64,000 bases of DNA, from contig CM028925.1 of assembly GCA_016801845.1 (NCBI GenBank), forward strand, positions 4,972,501 through 5,036,500, given 5' to 3'. Below the pieces are notes generated by a model that was given only the letters and a program-made list of their open reading frames with translations, had not been told where the DNA came from and ran no database searches. This DNA comes from Polydactylus sextarius. Lineage: Eukaryota > Chordata > Actinopteri > Polynemidae. The translations under genes were made by a program, and so were the position numbers. Of this stretch, positions 49,901-60,092 are shown piece after piece; the stretch's first letter is position 1, and each line of letters opens with the position of its first letter.

Positions 49901-50604
49901 GTGTGTTTTTAATTTGATTCATGAAAACAAATCAGCTTCAAACTGTCACATGACTCATTCAGATCACTGATGTCATGAGTCCTCATCATCAATTTCTCAA
50001 TAACCAAACAGAAGATACATCAATAACTGAAGCTGGATTGTGTCTTGTTCTCTCATCAGATTCTTGTGAACTCACACTCGACACAAACACAATGAACAGA
50101 TTCATCAAACTGTCTGACAACAACATGACAATTACACATGTGACAGAGGATCAGTCGTATCCTGATCATCCAGAGAGGTTTGATCACTGGCTCCAGCTGC
50201 TGTGTAGAGATGATCTGACTGGTCGCTGTTACTGGGAGGTTGAGTGCAAAGGAGAGGTTGATATTTCTGTGGGTTACAGAGGAATGAAGAAGAAAGGGGG
50301 CAGCGATGACTGTTTGTTTGGAAGAAACAATCAGTCCTGGAGTCTGTTCTGCTTTGGTGACGGTTACTCCATCTGGCACAACAAGAGAGGAATATTCATC
50401 CCACCCTCCCCTTCTTTTTCTTATTCTTCAGTCTCTCATAGAGTAGCAGTGTATGTGGATCATCCTGCTGGCATTTTGTCCTTCTACAGAGTCTCCTCTG
50501 ACTCACTGATCCATCTCTACACCTTCAACACCACATTCACTGAACCACTGTATCCTGGGTTTGGTTTCTGGTTCAGACCCGGCTCCTCAGTGTCTCTGTG
50601 TTGA
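43996..50604 (+). CDS. NLRC3-like receptor NLR-B, with one frameshifted exon
   Basis: Same family as NLR-A. Exons: 43996-44051, 44164-44220, (44545-44668 broken), 44758-44836, 45002-45230, 45358-47152, 47255-47428, 48433-48603, 48973-49146, 49402-49575, 49850-49896 and 50060-50604. It starts MDQCEDRVMGTPP. Without the broken exon it totals 3,501 bases and 1,166 residues in frame; with it, TAA at 44582-44584 ends translation after about 50 residues. Walker A GVAGIGKT is intact near residue 237. Walker B reads FIFDGLNE where NLR-A and NLR-C have FIFDGLDE. Four LRR units are encoded, two more than in the sisters; the second is three bases short. The B30.2 exon is complete. The FISNA-NACHT exon is about 95% identical to that of NLR-A in protein. 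It may work through exon skipping or be on the way to a pseudogene. Confidence 0.82.
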
Positions 50605-50829
50605 GAGCAGCAGACAGTCTCTCTGAGCACTTCAGTCTGAACATGTCCACCACACACAATTTTACATTAATATATTGAATTAGTTGATTTTTATTAACCT
50701 CCTCTAAATTATTCTTTATAAAATAATTTCTCTTCCATTCTTTTAAAGATGAAAGTTGTCATTTTTGCAGGAGAAATAATTTGTTGACTTATTTTGTAAA
50801 GATTCTTCCCATTTTTCTTGTGTTTTCAA

Positions 50830-50835
50830 AATAAA
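50830..50835 (+). terminator. Polyadenylation signal of NLR-B
   Basis: AATAAA about 226 bases after the NLR-B stop codon, in a context shared with the NLR-A signal. Confidence 0.7.
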
Positions 50836-50974
50836 AATAATCAGTGTGAATATCAATGTTTGACTGTTTTCTGAATCCTTCTGGAAAATCAGAGAAAAGA
50901 CAGACGTCGAAAGAGATCACATGCTGACTTTGATTTGTTGTACTTGATCCTGATGTCACAAAGACATCAAACGT

Positions 50975-51200
50975 TTGATGTCTTTAATGTCATGAAGACG
51001 TTTCACCTCTTATCCTAAAGTCTTCTTCAGTTCTGTCTCACTAGTTCCAGGTCTTTATCCCCACTTGGCTACGACAACCCTGTGGTTGTTGGAGTCGCTG
51101 GAATCAATCTGTGAAATGGTGTGAGCAACCTAGAGGGTTGTTTGGGTGACTTATGGGTTATTGGCTCTCTCTGCCATCGTGTGAGGTCACAGCATCCTAA
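50975..51200. mobile_element. Fragment of a common fish retroelement
   Basis: GACGTTTCACCTCTTATCC, AAGTCTTCTTCAGTTCTG and CCAGGTCTTTATCCCC follow in the order I know from a widespread fish retroelement 3' region. No coding sequence remains. The family assignment needs a repeat library. Confidence 0.45.
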
Positions 51201-52775
51201 TGTAGATCTGTTCAGGTGTTTGTTTGTGACAGTTGATCTATTCCTTTCATTTTCCTTTACATTTTACAGTGGTCTTGATCGTTCCTGTATTGTAATCATT
51301 TTTTTACAGTGTAGGTCCCCATCTTCAATGATAATATTTAATCCACTGCTCTCTTTATTTGTGTCTATTAATTAACATGGTCTTTTATTCTGACAGTCCT
51401 CCTGATTTCTTTGTTTGTTTGTTTTTTGGGGGGTTTTTGGCAGAGGTTTTCAGCTTTTTACAGTTTATAACGTAATGATATTCTGTCATCTGTTGTTCCT
51501 GTTGACACTTCCTCACTGTGACCCACTGGGGGCAGTAAACACTCATCAGTTCACAGAAACATTTATTATGTGAAAGAGAAGTAAGAGGAAGCAAAAATGG
51601 AAAATTACAGATTGGTGTGGATGATCCGTAGATCTGTAAGTAGAAGACTTTTCTCTGATTATACAGCCGAGGACAGGCCTGGGCTCTGTAGCTGCCTTGT
51701 GGTCGCAGCTGTGGAAACACATAACAATTCTAAATCACATTTTCTTTTATATGTTAAGTATTACATGCCTCTGTCATCAAAATCATGATTTATTTCAGGG
51801 ATAATTAATCTTTTTTTTAAAATTCCTTATATGTGAAGATCATAATTTGGATTACACAATTTATTTCCATAAATCTCTTCTGGTTTCACTCTCTCAGTAG
51901 TCCCTTAGTTGCAGGTACCAAAAAAAAAAAAAAAAGCCATATTTATTTAAGCCATATTTTTCTTTCATGGTTTGAAAACTCTCTAGTTCTCCTCCTCTCT
52001 CTAAAGTGCACCTTGGTGTTAATCTTTTAGCTTAAGTCTTTTATCATGTCATGAAACGCCAGTTACTTGAGACTGTGCTCTTTTCTGTTTTTGAGCCGGG
52101 ATTGTTTTTCTTTGTGTCTGTTTTCAGATGTTTCCTCCTGGTAAGTCTGTTTTATTTTATTCATCATACATCACTGCATCAACCTGCCCTTTATCTGTTC
52201 AAGATCTGGTTCTTTACCTGATGTTTCTGGCTAAAAAATATGGCAAAGTCTGATGTGAAAAATCAAGTGTTAAATGTAAATAAATTAAACCTGAAGGGCT
52301 TCAGATAACATGATGTGACTGAGCTCAGGAAATATCTAATGTTGACATTTTGGATGAGAAACTGAACCTAAATGTAACATTCAGCCTCATAAATATCACA
52401 ATAACATACAGAGTTGTTTCTCTCTTATACTGGTTATTGATCAACTGACCTCTAATGAAACTACAATACTCCTCACTGATGATGTTGGTGTGGCGCCTTC
52501 TGGTGTTCAATGGATAAACTGCATGATGTTACTTTAATAAACATTTTGAAACCATTTTAAAGTAACAGGCACCTAAATGTCATTATTAGAATTGTATTAA
52601 CGATGGATATGAACTACACTGACACTAACAGAGACGCCTTCTGGACAAACATTAACATTTCATATTAATGTAGATTGAATTTAACAAAGACTCACTGGGT
52701 CTCTATAATGATCATAGTCCTCCAGTGGTTATAATTAGTAATTACATCTCTCTACCACTAGAAGGTAATTATTAA

Positions 52776-52811
52776 TAATTATTTCTCCACTGATCGGTGG
52801 AGAAATAATTA
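52776..52811. repeat. Perfect 15-bp inverted repeat
   Basis: TAATTATTTCTCCAC (52776-52790) and its exact reverse complement (52797-52811) flank a six-base TGATCG loop. It lies midway between the convergent NLR-B and NLR-C genes. Confidence 0.85.
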
Positions 52812-53132
52812 CTGATAACTATCTGTCAATGTGGTTGCATTGAGTTGCTATAACAGTATATATCATTGCTATGTACCCAACAGGATTCATTTAACAAGGA
52901 AAAAACTCTCAATTTCAAACCTGTTGCCTGTAAAGTCGCCTAAAAGCGGTTGAAGGTCTGAACCCATGACCTTTGAACCCATAACCTCAGTGGTTGAGTG
53001 CTTATGAGGCGCTGTCCTTCACATTGGTCCAGTGGTAGACGTGTTCTCACAGGTTTTCAGTCTTTTCTCTTGTAATAATGTCTTATTAAACTTCAACATT
53101 CACTCAGTCACAGACGTTTTTTCTTTTCTTTT

Positions 53133-53138
53133 TTTATT
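53133..53138 (-). terminator. Candidate polyadenylation signal of NLR-C
   Basis: AATAAA on the minus strand (TTTATT on plus), about 320 bases past the NLR-C stop. The spacing is similar to that in NLR-B, but the context is less clearly shared. Confidence 0.45.
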
Positions 53139-53457
53139 AAAGTTTGTATCAAGGAAAGATCAAACAATTCCATTTAAAGTGATGGTAATAATAATAATAA
53201 TATATTTTAGTACTGAACGCAGTTTCACTTATTGACAATCCTCAGAGATAACTGCAGGTCAGTGATTCCACTCTAAGATCAGCACAAGCTGAACTAAACA
53301 AACATTTACTATAGTGTTTTTAATAAAAAGTGACTATAAAGGCGTGATTACCAGCCAACAATATTTTTATCCTGTAAGAATCATTGCTTCCATCTTTAAA
53401 AGACTGGAAGAGGAGAACATTTGCAAAGACTCCTTAATTAATCTGACATGTTTGGAC

Positions 53458-56400
53458 TCAACACAAAGAAACTGCGGAGTCAGGTGACCACACTCCAAAC
53501 CCAAACCCAGGATACAGTGGTTCAGTGAATGTGGTGTTGAAGGTGTGGATGTGAATCAGTGAGTCAGAAGAGACTCCGTAGAAGGACAAAGTACCAGCAG
53601 GATAATCAACGTACACTGCTACTCTGTGAGAGACAGAGGATGAAGAAGCGGAGGAAGAGGAGGAGGAGATGGACGTTCCTCCGTCGTTATACCAGACATA
53701 GTATCGACCACCACCAGAGCAGAACAGACTCCAAGACTGACTGTTTTTTCCAAACTCGCAGTCTTTACTGTTCTCTTTCCTCCTGATTCCACTGTAACTC
53801 ACTGCGATATAAACTCTTCCTCTGCACTCAACCTCCCAGTAACAGCGACCAGTCAGTCTATTTCCACACAGCAGCTGAGGACACCAGTCAAACCTCTCTT
53901 CATGATCAGGATACGACTGATCCTCTGTCACATGTGTCATCATCTTGTTGTCGTCAGACAGTTTGACCTTTCTGTTCACTGTGTTTGTGTCGAATGAGAG
54001 TTCACAGGAATCTGATGAGAGAACACGCTGAAGTTATTGATCTGTCAAAGGTACAGTCATTGACATTGATGAGGACTCATGACATCAGTGATGAGAATGA
54101 GTCATGTGACAGTTTTTCATGACTCAAATCAAAAACACACTTACACTTCCTCAGACCTGATGTCAACCATTGGAGTCCACCAGGCTCCACGCTGAAAAGA
54201 GGAGGACAGTCAAACATGAACGTTACATCACTCTTATGCACACATCATACCCCTTGCACACACTGCAGCAGCCTCTCCATACCTGAGAGTGTCCAGTCTC
54301 CAACGTGGATTCTGCAGTTTTGCAGACAGCAGCTTCACTCCTGAGTCTCCTGGATGATTGTAGCTCAGGTCCAGGTCTCTCAGATGTGAGGGGTTGGAGC
54401 TCAGAGCTGAGTCCAGAGAAGCACAGCCTTCCTCTGTGATCAGACAACCTGACAGACTGAACACACAACAATACACCTGAAAAACCCGTCAACACTTGGT
54501 GAGAGGTTTTAGCTGTTGGTTATTTTCTCCTAGTTCTGGTTGTGGCACAGAGATGATCTGTGAATGTTCAAGAAGGTAAATGGAGTCTAGAAAATCCTAC
54601 ACAGGTTAGATATTTACACTGGTGGAAATTAGAGTTAAAATGATCATTTAAACAGGTTGTTGAATCCTGACCTCAGAGTCTCCAGTTGACAGCGTGGACT
54701 CTCCAGTGCAGTTGACAGAACCTTCACTCCTGAGTCCTGCAGGGCGTTGTTACTCAGGTCCAGGTGTCTCAGACTAGAGGACTGAGATCTGAGCACTGAG
54801 GACAGAGCTTCACAGCTTCTCTTTGAGAGGTTACAGCCACTCAGTCTGAAGAAAGGAGAATGAGGAATAAAAGAAGATAAGTAAATTTTCCTCTTGTTGA
54901 AAAAATGGCAGTGTCTTTATATAGTGATGAATAAATCTTTATACTTACAGAGCTTTGTTAGAAGCTTTGATCACTGGCAGCAGCCTCAGAAGAGCCTCCT
55001 CTGAAGCAGAGTATTTCTTCAGGTCAAACACGTCCAGATCTTTTTCTGAGGACAGTAAGATGAAGACCATAGCTGACCACTGAGCAGGAGACAATTCATC
55101 TGCAGAGAGACGTCCTGAACTCAGGGACTGTTGGATCTGCTCCACCAGAGAACGATCATTCAGTTCATTCAGACAGTGGAACAGGTTGATGCTTCTCTCT
55201 ACAGAGGAAGTGTCTTCAATCTTCTTCTTGATGTACTGGACTGTTTCCTCATTAGTCTGTGAGCTACTTTCTGTCTTTGTCAGCAAACCTCGTAGGAGAC
55301 TTTGATTGGTCGCCAGTGAAAGACCCAGGAGGAAGCGGAGGAACAAGTCCAGGTGTCCATTTGGACTCTTTAAGGCCTCATCCACAGCACTCTGGTAGTA
55401 GAGTTTCACTGCAGATTTGTCTTTTGTTTCAGACGTCTGAGAGGTTGACTGTTGTTGTGACATCAGATTGAGTCCAGAGTTGATAAAGGTCAGATGGACA
55501 TGAAGAGCAGCCAGAAACTCCTGAACAGTCAGATGGACGAAGCAGAACACCTTGTCCTGGTACAGGCCTCTCTCCTCTTTGAAGATCTGTGTGAAGACTC
55601 CTGAGTACACTGATGCTGCTGTGATATCGATGCCACACTCTGTCAGGTCTGACTCATAGAAGATCAGGTTTCCTTTCTGCAGCTGCTCAAAAGCCAGTTT
55701 TCCCAGAGACTCAATCATCTTCTTGGTCTCTGGACTCCAGTGTGAATCTGTCTCGGCTCCTCCATGATACTTGATGGTCTTCAGTTTTAGCTGAACCACC
55801 AAGAAGTGGATGTACATCTCAGTCAGGGTCTTGGGCAGCTCTCCTCCCTCTCTGGTCTTCAACACATCCTCCAGAACTGTAGCAGTGATCCAGCAGAAGA
55901 CTGGGATGTGGCACATGATGTGGAGGCTTCGTGATGTCTTGATGTGGGAGACGATCCTGCTGACCTGAGTCTCCTTTGTGAACCTCTTCCTGAAGTACTG
56001 CTCTTTCTGTGGGTTAGTGAAACCTCTGATCTCTGTCACCATGTCAACACACTCAGGAGGGATCTGATTGGCTGCTGCAGGTCGTGTGGTTATCCAGATG
56101 CGAGCAGAAGGAAGCAGTTTCCCCCTGATGAGGTTTGTCAGCAGCACGTCCACTGAGGTGGACTCTGTAACATCAGTCAGGGTCTCAGTGTTGTGAAAGT
56201 CCAGAGGAAGTCGACACTCGTCCAGACCGTCAAAGATGAACACAACCTGAAACTGTTCAAACCTGCAGAGTCCTGCTTCTTTGGTTTCAGTAAAGAAATA
56301 ATGAATAAGTTCCACTAAGCTCAACTTTTTCTCTCTCAGCACATTTAACTCTCTGAAAGTGAATGGAAATGTGAACTGTATGTCCTGGTTTGCTTTGTCT

Positions 56401-58712
56401 TCAGCCCAGTCCAGAGTGAACTTCTGTGTTAAGACTGTTTTCCCGATGCCAGCTACTCCCTTTGTCATCACTGTTCTGATTGGTCGGTCTCTTTCAGATG
56501 AGGCTTTAAAGATGTCTTCTTTTCTGATGGTTGTCTCTGGTCTATCTGGTCTCCTGGATGCTGTTTCAATCAATCTGACCTCGTGTTCATCGTTGACCTC
56601 TCCAGTCCCTCCCTCTGTGATGTAGAGCTCTGTGTAGATCTGGTTCAGAAGGGTCGGGTTTCCTGCTTTAGTGATTCCCTCAAACACACACTGGAACTTC
56701 TTCTTCAGATTAGATTTGAGTCTTGGTGGGCACATGGCAGGAGATTCTGGAAAAGACAAAAACACATTTTGTTAAAGAAGCTTTATCTAATTCTCTCTGA
56801 TGTGCCCTTATGTGTTTAGACGATAGCAAATGTCTCATTTTTCCATCATGTCCAATCTTACTGCTCTGCAGACGATCAGCCAGCTCCTCCTGATTCATGC
56901 TCCTCAAGAAGTTCACTGTGATCTTGACAAATGCCTCTCTCCTGCTCCTCCTCTGGTCTTCATCATCACCCTCAAACCCCTCCCCATCATCCCTCTCACT
57001 TTCTGAGCATTGTGGGTGATCTGAACTTAGAAGCCTCTGGATCCTCTTCAGCTCCTTATCCACAAAGGTGACCATGTGGTCCTTCAGCAGCTGGAACAGA
57101 AGATTATATAAATGACACAATCAAACTAAAACCATGGAGCCAAACATTAGATTCATGTTGGACAGACTGACAGTTGTTGTACATGTACGGACCATAAATA
57201 TGGAGTCCAAGTGATGCTGCTGGGTAGACTGAGCACTGGGAACCTTGGAACTCTTCTCGTCCATTCTGTGTTAATGAACAATAAAAGTTTGTTCAAATGT
57301 TTTAATTTAAAGTAGCAAAACCTTTTACAACTGCAGAGAAGTGAACAGCTTACCTCAGACCAGGACTGGAGAGTCCATCTTTAAATATAAGACGTGGATC
57401 CATTGACTTGTTGCTCTTTAAGGACACACAGCTGGGTTCAGGTGACTCTAGTCTGTCATGGACTCTGGTACATGTAGACAAAGACCAGAGAGGGAAATTC
57501 ACACTTTGCACGTAAGTCACATTAAATCTACGAGAACATTGTGACTGAAATTTAAGATATCCTTAATTTTGTCTTCTTTTATCCACAGTTATATAAGAAA
57601 ACAAAATTTCATTTCGGAGCAACAACCATAACCCAGTTTTTCTTTGTGTTCAGTCTTTATACACATACAACAACTAACTAACAGTGAGATACATTTTACT
57701 TTTTGCATGTTCCAGAATGTGGGTGGACTACTGGGGTGTGGGTGTGAAAACTGTTTTTGATTCTCTGTCAGCTTTAAGTTTCTTATTGATTTGACACCTC
57801 AGTCTTTGATAGTTTTAAATCCTCACCTTCCATCACCTGATGGTCCGAAATGAATAATATCAGACATCGACCGGTTAGATGTTAAGGACACATGGTTGGG
57901 TTGAGGTCCAGGTCCAGCTTCAGGTTCAGCTTCAGGTTGAGGTCCAGGTTTAGAACCACCTCCTGCAGAGTCTGGCTTGTACTGCTGTTCGTGACTTCAA
58001 CACAACACACACACACACATAAACAAACATCTAAACAGCTGTTTAAACAACAATCAGTAACATTATGATGTTAGTGACACATCACCTCGCAGAGGATCAG
58101 AGGATTGTTACCTCTTAAAATCAATGAAGCGGCCAACTGAACAATCGCTCTTCATGGACACACAGCTGGGTCCAGGTTCAGGTCCATTTTCAAGTTCAGG
58201 TTTAGAACGATGTCCAGAAGAGTCTGGTGTGTGATGCTGCTTGGGCCTTCAACACAACACACACAAAGCTTTGAGTGTGAATAACGATGGTGCAGTGATG
58301 TGAGTTCAGTTGTCAACTGGGTTCAGTTTCTTCCACTGTGTTCCTGAAAGAGGATTATAATCTGCTCTGTCACCAGAACAAATCAGTTTCACTGCAGTTT
58401 TGTTCTGGAATCCAGGATAAGTGTATTTTTCAGTCCAGAGTAGTTCGGTATAAAAAAAACCAAATCAAGATAATTAAACCATCGGAGCTGATTTATGTGT
58501 ATGTAGCCTCTCAGCAGTGATATGATATGATGATTTGAGTGTAGGAGAAGAAGAACGATGCAGTAAACATCTGTTTAAACAACAGTCAGTAACATGAATT
58601 TAGTGACACATTACCACTCTGTATCAGTGAGGAAGCAGCCAGCTGAACAGTCACTCTTCATGGACTCTTCATAGGTGGGTCCAGGTCCAGGTTCAGGTTC
58701 AACTCCAGCCAT
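53458..58712 (-). CDS. NLRC3-like receptor NLR-C (FISNA-NACHT-LRR-B30.2)
   Basis: Third family member, facing NLR-B tail to tail. Exons: 58615-58712, 58112-58246, 57827-57994, 57354-57464, 57193-57265, 56862-57090, 54949-56746, 54672-54845, 54283-54456, 54145-54191 and 53458-54011. They total 3,561 bases and 1,186 residues, open throughout. The start MAGVEPEPGPGP differs from the MD-CE starts of A and B and begins inside a peptide-repeat exon. Four N-terminal repeats, the helical exon, FISNA, Walker A GVAGIGKT, Walker B FIFDGLDE, two LRR units and a PRY-SPRY domain follow. A patch reading RKRFTKETQVSRIVSHI replaces RKKFRDEEQANKIISHI of NLR-A, as if copied from another paralogue. A leader exon probably lies near 59735-59800, placing its promoter against that of fbxo3. 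Confidence 0.88.
56862..58203 (-). repeat. NLR-C copy of the 1.35-kb inverted duplication
   Basis: Counterpart of 34741-36090. The peptide exon 57827-57994 appears identical in the two genes over 168 bases, and the flanking introns differ only by small indels and single substitutions. NLR-C keeps the normal 5' half of its exon 58112-58246, whereas NLR-A has a different sequence there. Confidence 0.9.
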
Positions 58713-59734
58713 GCTGTTGAGTGAACTGTAGAGGAAACGCAAATCATTCATGTCCATGGTCAAGAAGTGTTTTGAGAGACTGGTATAAAAACACATGAAA
58801 ACCTTCCTCCTCCCAGGCTCGCACTAAAGACGAGGCCGTCGCTGTAGCTCTCCACACCATCCTGAACCACCTCCTCATTTAGATAAACTTCCGGTGACCT
58901 TCTGCTACTCTTCCACAGTTGTTTTTGCAGTGTGGTATGTCAGCTGATCAGCTACAGACAAAATATCTCTACAAACAATCATAAACATTGCACAAAAAGC
59001 AATGTCTGTCCTTTTCTCAGTGAAAAACCCACCTCTTCATCAGAGCCATAACAATCACTAAACGCACTCCACATTCTTAACCTATAATCTATTTTGACCT
59101 GTTCTGTTGCCCAAGGGCAGGCACTTCAGGGGAAAAAAAACTCAAAACCCCCCAAAAATAGTCAAAAACACACACGACTTTAAGGTTTCTATATATATAT
59201 CAACTGAAATCATCCTTCACATCAGTTCTGCTTAAATAGATCTGAGGGTCCTCCACTGAGTGGCTCCTTTCTCCCTGTTTCATACCGGTATTAGTTGGAC
59301 ACACTAACACAGCAGATACCGAAGTAATGAGTCACAGGAAGCCGCCGCCGGCTGCAGTTCCTCTATCAGTCCAACAGGTGGCGCCATAAAGCTTCAGTCC
59401 GGCACAGAAACGATGTTGTGAACAACATTTGTATTTATTAACACTTAAATAAATGGATCTGTACTGTAAAATTACTATTTCTTCACCCACTGACCATCAA
59501 TTAATTATTTAGATCTTCATTACTGCTTCGATTCATAGCAAACATAAAAGATTGTGGTTATATTAAGTGTCGGTTCTTCCTCCTGCGTCGCCCTGACTTT
59601 ACCGTTATATCTCTAACGCAGTTACAGTGATTTCAAAACAACTTTATAACAACATCGCATGAAGCGAAGCGTCAGATAACTGATCTAACAACACGTGTTA
59701 ATGCGTACAAATATAAAAAGCTACTCACATTACC
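58713..59734. other. First intron and upstream region of NLR-C
   Basis: Probably the intron between the NLR-C leader and its first coding exon. It contains a possible orphan plus-strand terminal exon (58817-58882, see findings) and no other recognised gene. Confidence 0.4.
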
Positions 59735-60084
59735 TTCAGACGGAGAAAACTAATTAAATCACCGCGACGATTAGCAGTGAAACCAAACTTCTGGGTTACG
59801 TAAGGAGACTGAGGAGGAGGAGGGGGTGGTAGTTATTTTTATTATTATATATATATATCCAGTACTCTGAAACTAGAATTGATCATAGAGTAGATTTTTT
59901 TTTTAAAAAAAACCCTTTGTATTTATTTTATATAAATGCAAATTTGTGTTATTATGCTTCTTTCTTTCCCGACTACATTCTTCCTTAAAGACGTCCACTT
60001 AAACCTCCAGGGGGCGCTGAAGCAGCGGTGAGGCGGAGAAACGCACAGCAGATGAAGAAGAAACAGCAGAGGCATTTGGTAAAG
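59735..60084. promoter_or_regulatory. Divergent NLR-C / fbxo3 promoter region
   Basis: On the minus strand a leader exon ends TTTTCTCCGTCTGAAG with donor GTAATGTGAG at about 59733, matching the NLR-A leader, with TTACGTAACC about 60 bases upstream. On the plus strand fbxo3 starts at 60085. So two genes leave this interval in opposite directions within about 300 bases. No TATA box is evident on the fbxo3 side. Confidence 0.55.
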
Positions 60085-60092
60085 ATGGCGGC
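60083..60092 (+). promoter_or_regulatory. YY1-type element over the fbxo3 start codon
   Basis: AAGATGGCGGC covers the initiation codon and matches the well-known YY1 consensus, which often lies at or just after transcription starts of housekeeping genes. It is also a good translation start context. Confidence 0.5.

Larger units (their letters stand above)
50605..53457. other. Gap between convergent NLR-B and NLR-C
   Basis: Holds both 3' UTRs, a dispersed repeat (50975-51200), poly-T and poly-A runs (for example near 51920-51935), a strong palindrome (52776-52811) and AT-rich DNA. No gene recognised. Confidence 0.5.

Noticed and set aside
52925..53045. tRNA-like segment
   Set aside because: GGTTCA- and TGGTCCAGTGG-like boxes occur, but no cloverleaf or proper spacing could be built.
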